Shown here one piece after another: positions 1 through 6,031 of a DNA stretch of 6,389 nucleotides; within the stretch, counting starts at the first letter, position 1, and every line of letters starts with the position of its first letter. Both the position numbers and the translations under genes were made by a program. The notes beneath the pieces were generated by a model. That model worked only from the letters and a program-made list of their open reading frames with translations. It did not search any database and was not told where the DNA came from. Source of the stretch: Bordetella sp. (GTDB taxonomy: Bacteria > Pseudomonadota > Gammaproteobacteria > Burkholderiales > Burkholderiaceae_B); the NCBI GenBank assembly GCA_027450125.1, contig DAIDKG010000261.1:1-6389 (forward strand), in the 5' to 3' direction.

Positions 1-170
1 CGGCCAATCACAGGCTATACCAGGCCCGTATGCCAGACGGCCGGCAGCGCCAGTATTTCGCCATGCCTTGGGAAGGGCATTTCATCTGGGGCGCCACGGC
101 GGGCATGCTGCGCAATCTGTACCGCACGTTGCTCAGTGCAGTGCTCAAGGTCGAGGATCCGGGTTTTTGA
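1..170 (+). CDS. Nudix hydrolase, CoA pyrophosphatase-like (C-terminal fragment)
   Basis: This is the 3' end of a gene that begins before the window; codons run from base 3 to the TGA at 168-170, giving about 55 residues. The visible tail contains YFAMPWEGHFIWGATAGMLRNLY, split here as YFAMPWEGHF followed by IWGATAGMLRNLY. The pattern of aromatic, IWGATA and a following hydrophobic helix is the usual end of Nudix hydrolases related to CoA pyrophosphatase (NudL/YeaB type), which cleave the diphosphate of CoA and similar nucleotides in the cytoplasm. The catalytic Nudix box lies upstream, outside the window, so catalytic competence cannot be judged. The gene converges with the minus-strand operon and ends 7 bases before a strong hairpin. 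The family call rests on this tail only; the exact substrate is uncertain. Confidence 0.65.
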   Translation, partial: ANHRLYQARMPDGRQRQYFAMPWEGHFIWGATAGMLRNLYRTLLSAVLKVEDPGF

Positions 171-176
171 GCCTAT

Positions 177-206
177 CGAACGGGCCGTCACGAGACGGCC
201 CGTTCG
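177..206. terminator. Convergent-gene hairpin, possible bidirectional terminator
   Basis: A perfect 13-bp inverted repeat, CGAACGGGCCGTC (177-189) and GACGGCCCGTTCG (194-206), encloses the 4-base loop ACGA. It sits between the stop of the Nudix gene (170) and the stop of the SMP-30 gene (226), where a shared terminator is expected. Neither strand has a run of T right after the stem, so this is not a canonical intrinsic terminator. It may act with Rho or as a 3'-end stabilising structure. The structure is seen directly; its function is inferred from position. Confidence 0.6.
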
Positions 207-225
207 TACTCCTGGACTCCCAGGT

Positions 226-1143
226 CTACCGCAGCCGCGATAAGGGCAGTCCCGCAGCCGGGGCCTGGGCGGTCAGGATCGAACCCGAGGTGGATTCGGT
301 GCAATACAAGGTACGCCTGTCGGGACCGCCGAATGCAATATTCGTGGTGGACGCGCCTTTTGGGCTGCGCCAGACCACGACGGGCTCGGCGCGAGGATTG
401 AGCAGCCATACATAGCCCAGCCCCGGGTTGGCGACGATGACATTGCCTTGCGTGTCCACAGCGAGCCCGTCCGGCCCGCTGGGGCCATAGGAGGTGAAGA
501 ACTGTCCGACCTTGCTGACGCTGCCGTCCGGCAGCAGCGGTACGCGCCACACGCAATTGCCGCGTGTCACGGCAAGGTAAAGCACCCGTTCGTCGGGCGA
601 CAGGGCGACGCCATTGGGGCTGGGCACATTGTCGAGCAGCAGGTCGAGCTGCCCGTTCCTGCGCAGGCGATAGAGGCGCCCACTGGGATCGTGCAGGCCG
701 CTCTGGCCCTGGTCCGTGAAGTACAAATTGCCTGCGCTGTCGAAGACCAGGTCGTTGACGCCCTTGAAGCGCTCGCTGTTGCGGCGCTCCAGATAAGGCT
801 CCACGCGTCCGGTCGACAGGTCCAGCAGCATCAATCCGTTCTTGTAGTCGGTAATCAGCAGCCGGCCGGCATCCAGGAATTTCATGCCGTTGGGTTCGCC
901 GTCGTATTCCGCAGCGAGCGTCCATTGTCCCGAACTGTCGATCCGGAATATGCGTCCCCAGGGAATGTCCGTGACGTAGAGATTGCCGGCTTCGTCGAAC
1001 ACCGGCCCCTCCAGGAATGAATCCGTCGCGGCGCCCGCGCGGTTCGCGTCTGCCCAGGCGCTGCGCCGGGGCCGGCGCAAGGACTCCGGCATCGAAGAGA
1101 ACACCGAGAAATCCTGGATTTGACATGCATTGAGCAGGAACAT
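226..1143 (-). CDS. SMP-30/gluconolactonase/LRE family hydrolase
   Basis: A 305-residue protein of the six-bladed beta-propeller SMP-30 family, whose members are metal-dependent lactonases or esterases acting on sugar lactones and related rings. Repeated blade signatures of the form D..GNLY.TD are visible near residues 50-59 and 135-144, with GVALSPDERVLYLA at about 178-191. The four usual metal ligands can be placed: Glu45 (LEGP), Asn130 (GVND), Asn177 (SPNG) and Asp225 (GPDG), with family-typical spacing of about 50 residues between the last three. There is no signal peptide, so it is probably cytoplasmic. The ATG at 1141-1143 has only a modest GAAGAA-type Shine-Dalgarno; Met18 is an alternative start but has none. 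It is the last gene of the operon, 14 bp after the preceding stop. The family call is firm; the substrate, possibly a lactone made or used by the operon's other enzymes, is inference. Confidence 0.88.
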   Translation of the reverse strand: MFLLNACQIQDFSVFSSMPESLRRPRRSAWADANRAGAATDSFLEGPVFDEAGNLYVTDIPWGRIFRIDSSGQWTLAAEYDGEPNGMKFLDAGRLLITDYKNGLMLLDLSTGRVEPYLERRNSERFKGVNDLVFDSAGNLYFTDQGQSGLHDPSGRLYRLRRNGQLDLLLDNVPSPNGVALSPDERVLYLAVTRGNCVWRVPLLPDGSVSKVGQFFTSYGPSGPDGLAVDTQGNVIVANPGLGYVWLLNPRAEPVVVWRSPKGASTTNIAFGGPDRRTLYCTESTSGSILTAQAPAAGLPLSRLR

Positions 1144-1157
1144 GGGGGATTCTTCGT

Positions 1158-2156
1158 TCAGCGTTTTTCGAAAGCGATCGCGTGAGCTACCTTACTCCAC
1201 ATGGCGCCGCTGTCGTGCAGCATGCGCGCGAAGCCCTTTGCGTCCACGTAGCGGGGGTCGGCGCCCATCTTGTGCGCGAACGTCTGCATGTCGGAAGACG
1301 CCATGGCCTTGGCAATCTCGCTTTGCAGCCGGTTCATGACCGCGGGCGGCGTGCCTTTGGGGGCCCAGAGCCCCGTCCAGTTGACCACGCCATGGAAGTC
1401 CTTCACACCTGCCTGGGCAAAGGTCGGGACCTCGGGCAGGACGGCCAGGCGCGTGTCGCCGCTGACCGCCAGCAGACGCAGATTGCCACCTTGCACGGGC
1501 CCCATGATCCCCGTGGTCGAAGCGAACTGGAAGTCGATGACATGGCCCAGCAGCGCCTGCGTGGCCTCGGCCGCGCCCTTGAACGGTATGTGCATGAATT
1601 TCACATGGGCGGCGATGGCCAGGCCCTCGGCGGCAAAGTGGGGGGTCGTGCCGGGCCCGCCCGAACCGAATTTCACGGTTCCCGGCGCAGCTTTGGCCTT
1701 GGCCAGCAGATCGCTCAGCGACTTATAGGGGCTGTCGGCGTTGACGGCCAGGGCCATCGGCGCGAATAGAAATGCCGCAACGGGCTGCAGATCGTGGGCG
1801 GGATCGAAGGGCAGCTTCTTGAAGATATAGGGCAGGAGAGAATAGGTCGTGTCGTTGGCGACCAGGGTGTAGCCATCGGGCTTGGCCTGGGCCACGTAAT
1901 TGACGCCTATGGTCCCCGTCGCGCCAGGCTTGTTCTCGACGATGAAGCTCTGGCCGGTCTGCTCGGTCAGCTTCTGGGCGATCTTGCGCGTGGCCACGTC
2001 GACCGCCCCGCCGGGGCCATAGGGAACGATGATGCGCACGGGGTGCGCGGGCCATTGCTCCTGGGCGTGGGCCGTGCCGGCGCCCAGCAAGAGGGTCGCG
2101 GTGCCCAGCAGCGCGGTCAGGAATTTGCCGGGATTGGAAAAAACGCGATATTTCAT
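1158..2156 (-). CDS. Bug/TctC family tripartite tricarboxylate transporter substrate-binding protein
   Basis: A 332-residue periplasmic binding protein. The N-terminus is a signal peptide: basic residues at 3-11, a hydrophobic core at about 12-27, and a likely signal peptidase I site after AHA (residue 31). The mature part shows the family landmarks in order: PVRIIVPYGPGG (39-50), ENKPGATGTIG (74-84), PDGYTL (93-98), the HIPFKG segment (189-194) and LPEVPTFAQAG (240-250). The length is typical of Bug proteins, which close like a flytrap on carboxylates or amides through backbone and water contacts, so the ligand cannot be predicted. Its ATG follows an AAAGGAGA ribosome site. It lies 45 bp after another Bug gene and 14 bp before the SMP-30 gene. 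It is clearly diverged from its tandem neighbour, so this is not a recent duplication. Confidence 0.93.
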   Translation of the reverse strand: MKYRVFSNPGKFLTALLGTATLLLGAGTAHAQEQWPAHPVRIIVPYGPGGAVDVATRKIAQKLTEQTGQSFIVENKPGATGTIGVNYVAQAKPDGYTLVANDTTYSLLPYIFKKLPFDPAHDLQPVAAFLFAPMALAVNADSPYKSLSDLLAKAKAAPGTVKFGSGGPGTTPHFAAEGLAIAAHVKFMHIPFKGAAEATQALLGHVIDFQFASTTGIMGPVQGGNLRLLAVSGDTRLAVLPEVPTFAQAGVKDFHGVVNWTGLWAPKGTPPAVMNRLQSEIAKAMASSDMQTFAHKMGADPRYVDAKGFARMLHDSGAMWSKVAHAIAFEKR

Positions 2157-2162
2157 TGTCTG

Positions 2163-2170
2163 TCTCCTTT
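2163..2170 (-). promoter_or_regulatory. Ribosome binding site of the second operon Bug gene
   Basis: AAAGGAGA on the minus strand lies 6 bases before the ATG at 2154-2156. It is a near-consensus Shine-Dalgarno and fixes the start that gives the full signal peptide. Confidence 0.75.
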
Positions 2171-2201
2171 GAGTTGTCGATTGAGCTGTCTGGTGGTGCG
2201 G

Positions 2202-3164
2202 CTATTGGGCTTGCAGGTTCAGTTCGTGTGCCAAGGTCTTGTATTCGTCGATTTCATGCGCCAGCCGGGCCTGGAACGCATCGCCGCAGGTGTGCTGGGG
2301 CTGCAGTCCCAGCCTGTGCAGGGAGGTGGCCGTCTTGGGATCTTCGGCGAAGTCGGTGGCTGCGCGGATCAATGCCTGGCGCACCGCATCCGGCATGCCT
2401 GCAGGTCCGAGCACCCCATACCAGGCTTCGGCGGTATAGCCTTTTACGCCGGCCTGGGCGAAGGTCGGCACTTGCGGCAATTGCGGCAGGCGCTGGGCCG
2501 TGGCGGCGGCCAGGGCGGTCAGTTTGCCGGCCTGTATCTGGGGCAATACGGACCCCAGGGTCGCTATCGAGCTGTCGACCTGTCCGCTCATCAGGTCGGA
2601 TATCGCCTGGGATGCGCCTTTGTAGGGGATGTGCGTCATCGAGGTGCCCGTCAGGCGCAGGAAGCGTTCGGTGTCGAAATGGCCGGAGCTGCCGATGCCG
2701 GGCGTCGCAAAGGTATGCTTGCCCGGCTGGGCTTTGAGCTGGGCGATGAAGTCGCCCAAGGTCTTGACCGGCATCGCGGGACCGACCACCAATACGGATG
2801 GGCTGCTGGCCACCGAGCAAAGCGGGGTGAAGGAACGCAGGGCGTCGAACTTGATCTTGTCGCTGTAGAGCGCCGGCAGCATCGCATGGTTGGTTGCGCC
2901 AAACAGCAAGGTATAACCGTCGGCCGGCGATTGCGCGACGAACTGGGCGGCCACGATGGTGTTGGCGCCAGGCATGTTCTCGACGATGAACGATCGTCCC
3001 AGTTCATGCGCGGCGTAGGCCGCAAAGGCGCGCGCCACGATGTCGGTGGGGCCGCCGGCGGAAAAGCCGACGATGACGCGCACAGGCTTGGCAGGATAGG
3101 CTGCCATGGCGGCCTGGGCGCAAAATGCCAGGGCGATGCCCAGCAATATCTTCAGTGTCTTCAT
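2202..3164 (-). CDS. Bug/TctC family tripartite tricarboxylate transporter substrate-binding protein
   Basis: A 320-residue periplasmic binding protein, the first of the two tandem Bug genes in transcription order. The signal peptide has Lys2 and Lys5, a hydrophobic stretch at 6-16, and a likely cleavage after AMA (residue 21), leaving a mature start at AYPAKPVRV. Family landmarks follow: VRVIVGFSAGGPTDIVAR (28-45), ENMPGAN (62-68), ADGYTLL (81-87), HIPYKGASQAISDLMSGQVD (178-197) and LPQVPTFAQAGVKGY (229-243). It probably binds an organic acid for uptake or sensing; the ligand is unknown. The ATG follows a good AAGGAG site. It starts 36 bp after the cyclase stop. No TctA/TctB-like membrane subunit accompanies it, as is common for orphan Bug genes in Alcaligenaceae. 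Confidence 0.93.
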   Translation of the reverse strand: MKTLKILLGIALAFCAQAAMAAYPAKPVRVIVGFSAGGPTDIVARAFAAYAAHELGRSFIVENMPGANTIVAAQFVAQSPADGYTLLFGATNHAMLPALYSDKIKFDALRSFTPLCSVASSPSVLVVGPAMPVKTLGDFIAQLKAQPGKHTFATPGIGSSGHFDTERFLRLTGTSMTHIPYKGASQAISDLMSGQVDSSIATLGSVLPQIQAGKLTALAAATAQRLPQLPQVPTFAQAGVKGYTAEAWYGVLGPAGMPDAVRQALIRAATDFAEDPKTATSLHRLGLQPQHTCGDAFQARLAHEIDEYKTLAHELNLQAQ

Positions 3165-3169
3165 GTTGT

Positions 3170-3175
3170 CTCCTT
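3170..3175 (-). promoter_or_regulatory. Ribosome binding site of the first operon Bug gene
   Basis: AAGGAG on the minus strand lies 5 bases before the ATG at 3162-3164. The context AAGGAGACA is shared with the leader of the following Bug gene. Confidence 0.75.
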
Positions 3176-3200
3176 GTTTTTGAAATTTGCCCTAGGGGCG

Positions 3201-4283
3201 TCAAACGGTGGCTATGGGTGTAAGGGGGGATCCGGCCGCTCCCGGCAGGCGCAAGGGCGGCGCGGTGAGCAGGAATTGGCTGCGGCCATGCGCCCGCAGC
3301 CAGCGCGCCAACGGGGTCAGCCACCACAGTTCGCCCAGGTGGATGCCGTTCTTGAACAGGCAGTGTTCGTGCAGAGGCAGCCGCGGCCCGCGCATGGGTT
3401 GTCCTTGCCCGCCGAATCCGACGGTCTGGATCAGTTCGACGGCAGGGTTGTCGCAGATCAGGCAGGCCAGCCGTACGTCGACTATCCAGTCCAGCAGGCG
3501 CTGATCGTTGCCGTCCAGTCCGCTGCCTGTCGCGTGCAGCCGGGCAACATCCGGCTGGCTGTTCATGGCCATCAAGGTGTCGCCGAATCCCGTATGCAGG
3601 CACACCATGTCGCCCGGTTCGATCGACACCGCATCGGCTTCAATGATCCGCATGAGCTCGTCGTAGCCCACGGCGTGCCGCTTGCGTCCGACGTGACGCT
3701 CCAGGTCGATGAGCACGCCGCGGCCCTGAACGCCATGCCGGGCGAGGTTGTCGATGCCCAATGCCCCGGCATCCGGCCCGGGGAAACGGGCCCAATCGGC
3801 GACCGCGGCGGGATCTTCGGCCGCGGCCAGCACATGTTCGCCGGCGCGAAATCCGTTGTAGAACACGGCTTCGGGAACGCCGTCGCCATCGGCGTCGAAG
3901 CGGCTGCCCATGTGGGCCAGGCTGTCCCATTGCGTGGAATACTGCGTATTCATCAGCAGGACATCGTCGCAGACCACGTCCGTCAGCGCCTCGTTTTCGC
4001 TTGCATACGACCAGCAAAACCCCTGCGCACCGGCACTCTTGCCGTCGCGCAGCGTGGAGAAACGCTGGGTGGGAAGCCGTCGGGGATTGAGTTGCGTGCC
4101 GCCCGGCATGTCCAAGGGCAGCGACAGGCAGAACGTCAGTCCCTCGCGTACCTGCGCGATGCCCTGCAAGACCTTGCCTCGATCGACGAGGTTCATGCGG
4201 CCAAGCCGGTCGTCAGGGCCGAATTCCCCCCAATGACTTGCGGGCGGGGCATGCTTCCAGCGTGGACCCGGGAGTGTCGTCAT
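3201..4283 (-). CDS. Cyclase-family (kynurenine formamidase-like fold) metal-dependent hydrolase
   Basis: A 360-residue protein, cytoplasmic by lack of a signal peptide, matching the long form of the cyclase family (PF04199). Known relatives hydrolyse amide, ester or lactone-type bonds, for example N-formylkynurenine in KynB. Visible landmarks: an N-terminal segment with WGEFGPDDRLGRMNL (18-32); the metal-site region QYSTQWDSLAH at 114-124; RGVLIDLERH (188-197); IEPGDMVCLHTGFGD (221-235); CDNPAVE (278-284); and LHEH near His305 followed by GELWWL with Glu318, matching the distal His/Glu pair of KynB. The canonical HxGTHxDxPxH motif is altered: Gln114 and Gln118 replace the first two His, while Asp120 and His124 remain. 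Related long-form members, as I recall them, also carry SxQWD variants, so it may be a subfamily trait rather than a lesion. It starts 12 bp after the dehydrogenase stop, with a weak GAAGATA ribosome site. The family is firm; the reaction is unknown. Confidence 0.85.
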   Translation of the reverse strand: MTTLPGPRWKHAPPASHWGEFGPDDRLGRMNLVDRGKVLQGIAQVREGLTFCLSLPLDMPGGTQLNPRRLPTQRFSTLRDGKSAGAQGFCWSYASENEALTDVVCDDVLLMNTQYSTQWDSLAHMGSRFDADGDGVPEAVFYNGFRAGEHVLAAAEDPAAVADWARFPGPDAGALGIDNLARHGVQGRGVLIDLERHVGRKRHAVGYDELMRIIEADAVSIEPGDMVCLHTGFGDTLMAMNSQPDVARLHATGSGLDGNDQRLLDWIVDVRLACLICDNPAVELIQTVGFGGQGQPMRGPRLPLHEHCLFKNGIHLGELWWLTPLARWLRAHGRSQFLLTAPPLRLPGAAGSPLTPIATV

Positions 4284-4295
4284 TGCTATCTTCGC

Positions 4296-5243
4296 TCAGG
4301 CCTGGCCATGCAATACGGCCAGTGCGTTCTTGGCGGCGGCGATGCCCATGTTGACGTAGGCTTCCTGCGTGACGCCGCCGATGTGGGGGCTGAGGATGAT
4401 GCCGGGTTCGTTGCGAAACGGATGCCCGGCCGCCATGGGTTCGACGCCGAAGCTGTCCAGTCCCGCGGCCTTGACCTGCCCGGACCGGATTGCCTCGAGC
4501 AGCGCCATCTCGTCGACCAGGCCGCCGCGCGCCGTATTCACGACGTATACGCCGCGCTTGCACTGCGCGAGCGTTTGCGCATTGAGCAGGTTGCGGTTTT
4601 CCTCGGTAAGCGGGCAATGCAGGGAAATTGCGTCGGACTCGCGCCAGATCGTTGCCAGATCGGCCCGGCTTAAATAGCCTGGAAGATCGGTTGCATAGGG
4701 GTCGTAGCCCAGGATCCGCATATCCATGCTGTCGGCCATGCGCGCCATTTTCCGGCCGATGGCGCCCAGTCCGACCAGTCCGAGCGTCTTGCCGGCAAGC
4801 TCCGCGCTCTTGTGCGTGGCCTTGTCCCAGTAGCCTGCGTGCATGCGGGCATTCAAGCCCACAACCGACTTCGCACAGGCCAGCAGCAGCGCCATGGCTT
4901 GCTCAGCCACGGCAGCGGCATTGGCGCCGGCGGCCGCGACGACCTGGATGCCGCGCGCGGCTGCCGCGGCCTTGTCTATGGTGTCGGTGCCGCTGCCGTG
5001 CTTGGACATGACCTTCAAGGAGCGCGCCGCGTCCATCGCAGCCGCACCGACTTTGCTGTAGCGTACGATGATTGCAACCGGGTCGTGGTCCCGGCAAAGC
5101 GAGACGATGTCTTGCTCAGTGGGATTTTTCCCGGCGTAGACGATGTCGTAGGCGCCCAGCAGTTCCAGCGCCTGCGGCGCCAGGTCGGCTGCGGTAACGA
5201 GAATGGCGGGCTTGCCGGCGCCGTCGCGGTGAGATGCGCTCAC
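4296..5243 (-). CDS. D-2-hydroxyacid dehydrogenase, SerA-like without ACT domain
   Basis: Read from GTG at 5243, this is a 315-residue NAD-dependent D-isomer-specific 2-hydroxyacid dehydrogenase. It should interconvert a 2-hydroxy acid and a 2-oxo acid in the cytoplasm. Numbered from this GTG: KHGSGTDTID at about 81-90; the Rossmann GLGAIG at 158-163; Asp181 (GYDP) at the end of strand two, favouring NAD over NADP; and the catalytic set Arg239 (NTARGG), Glu268 (GVEP) and His287 (SPHIGG). It stops after the closing helix of the nucleotide/substrate domains, so it lacks the C-terminal ACT domain of biosynthetic phosphoglycerate dehydrogenases and is more likely catabolic. A start at 5297 would add 18 residues inside the upstream gene without a ribosome site. 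The chosen GTG has GGGGAG 5 bases upstream and overlaps the RraA-like stop as GTGA, which suggests translational coupling. Exact substrate unknown. Confidence 0.9.
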   Translation of the reverse strand: MSASHRDGAGKPAILVTAADLAPQALELLGAYDIVYAGKNPTEQDIVSLCRDHDPVAIIVRYSKVGAAAMDAARSLKVMSKHGSGTDTIDKAAAAARGIQVVAAAGANAAAVAEQAMALLLACAKSVVGLNARMHAGYWDKATHKSAELAGKTLGLVGLGAIGRKMARMADSMDMRILGYDPYATDLPGYLSRADLATIWRESDAISLHCPLTEENRNLLNAQTLAQCKRGVYVVNTARGGLVDEMALLEAIRSGQVKAAGLDSFGVEPMAAGHPFRNEPGIILSPHIGGVTQEAYVNMGIAAAKNALAVLHGQA

Positions 5244-5923
5244 AGCGTCTCCCCTTCCTTGAGCACGCCGGCGGTGCGCAGCGACGAGTCCAGCCACTTG
5301 GCGGCGGTATCACCGGCCTTGATGGCAGCGATGCGCGCGGCTTCGTCCTTGACCTTCTTGTCAGCCATGGGTAGCAGTCCGGCCACTTTTTCACGCTCGA
5401 CCACCACCACGCCGTCGTTGTCGCCGATGATGAAATCGCCGGGATGAACGGTGATTCCGCCGACGGTCACCGGATGCCCGATGCGCCCGCCGATGTTCTT
5501 GGTCGGCCCGTTGGGGTTGGTTCCAGCCGCAAATACCGGATAGTCCATCTCGATGATTTCCAGGCTGTCGCGCGCCGCACCGTCCATGACCACGCCGGCC
5601 AGCCCCAGTTGCTTGCACGCGGTCATCATGATGGTGCCCATCAGCGCCGAGTTCAGATCGCCCTTGCCGTCGATGACCAGCACGTCGCCGGGCCGGGCCA
5701 GCGCAATCGCCGCGTGGATCATCAGGTTGTCGCCCGGCCTGACTTCCACGGTGAAGGCCGTGCCGGCCAGTTTCATGGCCGGATGCAGCGGCCGGATGCG
5801 GCCATGCATTGCGCCGCGCCGGCCTGCCACATCGGCCAGGATGGCAGGCTGGAAGCGGGAAGCCTGCGCCACGATGTCTGCGGGAACCCGCGTGAAGTTT
5901 TTGATGATGTCCGGATTGCCCAT
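5240..5923 (-). CDS. RraA family protein, HMG/CHA aldolase-like
   Basis: A 227-residue protein of the RraA/4-hydroxy-4-methyl-2-oxoglutarate aldolase family. Active members are divalent-metal class II aldolases and oxaloacetate decarboxylases; E. coli RraA instead inhibits RNase E. Visible landmarks: AILADV (27-32), GTAFTVEVRPGDNLMIHAA (54-72), PGDVLVIDGKGD (78-89), GLAGVVMDGAARD (107-119), GTNPNGPTK (134-142), and GGITVHPGDFIIGDNDGVVVV (155-175, abbreviated to its Gly/Asp-rich core). Arg118-Asp119 match the catalytic Arg and metal-binding Asp of aldolases. The partner Asp that should precede them by 20 intervening residues is Thr97 (codon ACC, 5635-5633). The extra C-terminal helix region (180-227) is typical of longer catabolic members rather than the ~160-residue RNase regulator. 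The ATG has AGGA 6 bases upstream. It is the first gene of the operon and overlaps the next by 4 bases. The family is firm; the reaction is uncertain. Confidence 0.88.
   Translation of the reverse strand: MGNPDIIKNFTRVPADIVAQASRFQPAILADVAGRRGAMHGRIRPLHPAMKLAGTAFTVEVRPGDNLMIHAAIALARPGDVLVIDGKGDLNSALMGTIMMTACKQLGLAGVVMDGAARDSLEIIEMDYPVFAAGTNPNGPTKNIGGRIGHPVTVGGITVHPGDFIIGDNDGVVVVEREKVAGLLPMADKKVKDEAARIAAIKAGDTAAKWLDSSLRTAGVLKEGETL
5249..5254 (-). promoter_or_regulatory. Ribosome binding site that decides the dehydrogenase start
   Basis: GGGGAG on the minus strand lies 5 bases before the GTG at 5241-5243, within the last codons of the RraA-like gene. The longer GTG start at 5297 has no comparable site, so this motif supports the shorter protein. 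Confidence 0.65.
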
Positions 5924-5934
5924 GTTGGATCCTG

Positions 5935-5944
5935 ATTTGCAAAT
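5935..5944. promoter_or_regulatory. Perfect 10-bp palindrome upstream of the operon's first gene
   Basis: ATTTGCAAAT is a perfect palindrome ending 11 bases before the RraA-like ATG, in one of the few AT-rich stretches of the window. Its place in the leader would suit a repressor operator, or it could be chance. No convincing -35/-10 pair was found around it, and no regulator gene is in the window. The sequence is seen; the role is speculative. Confidence 0.25.
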
Positions 5945-5986
5945 GAACGATGGATATGCGGAAACTCCAATGGGGAATTCCCGGGG

Positions 5987-6017
5987 AAAATGCGCCGGTC
6001 TGTGGGCGGCGCTTTTT
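5987..6017. terminator. Candidate intrinsic terminator after the partial Bug gene
   Basis: GCGCCG (5992-5997) and CGGCGC (6007-6012) form a 6-bp GC stem around a 9-base loop. They are flanked by AAAA at 5987-5990 and TTTTT at 6013-6017, which can extend the pairing past one mismatch. In the direction of the minus-strand genes the stem begins 19 bases after the Bug stop and is followed by A then TTTT. The shape is that of a short bidirectional terminator. It would separate the partial Bug gene from the six-gene operon. Confidence 0.45.
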
Positions 6018-6031
6018 GGAGCGGACGAGTC

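Noticed and set aside
68..415. Plus-strand 115-codon frame across the Nudix end and the terminator
   Set aside because: It runs out of frame through the Nudix 3' end, through the hairpin and antisense into SMP-30; no recognisable protein features.
188..1126. Minus-strand 312-codon frame overlapping the SMP-30 gene
   Set aside because: The Arg/Pro/Ala-rich translation has no family motif; the overlapping frame carries the complete SMP-30 propeller with its metal ligands.
3190..3197. CCCTAGGG palindrome between the cyclase and the first tandem Bug gene
   Set aside because: Only 8 bp, lies inside the operon, and has no T-tract or second copy nearby; no basis for a function.
1794..4673. Plus-strand open frame of 959 codons running antisense to the two Bug genes, the cyclase and part of the dehydrogenase
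   Set aside because: The frame is remarkable for length and crosses two intergenic gaps. However, its translation is Gly/Arg/Gln/Ala-rich without any domain, signal or conserved motif, and the opposite strand holds four well-supported genes. It is a by-product of GC-rich codon bias.
5244..5297. Longer N-terminus for the dehydrogenase
   Set aside because: It starts at a GTG without a ribosome site inside the RraA-like gene; the downstream GTG has a good site and a GTGA overlap.
5973..5982. GGGAATTCCC palindrome in the gap before the RraA-like gene
   Set aside because: Short palindrome with no positional link to a promoter element; probably chance.
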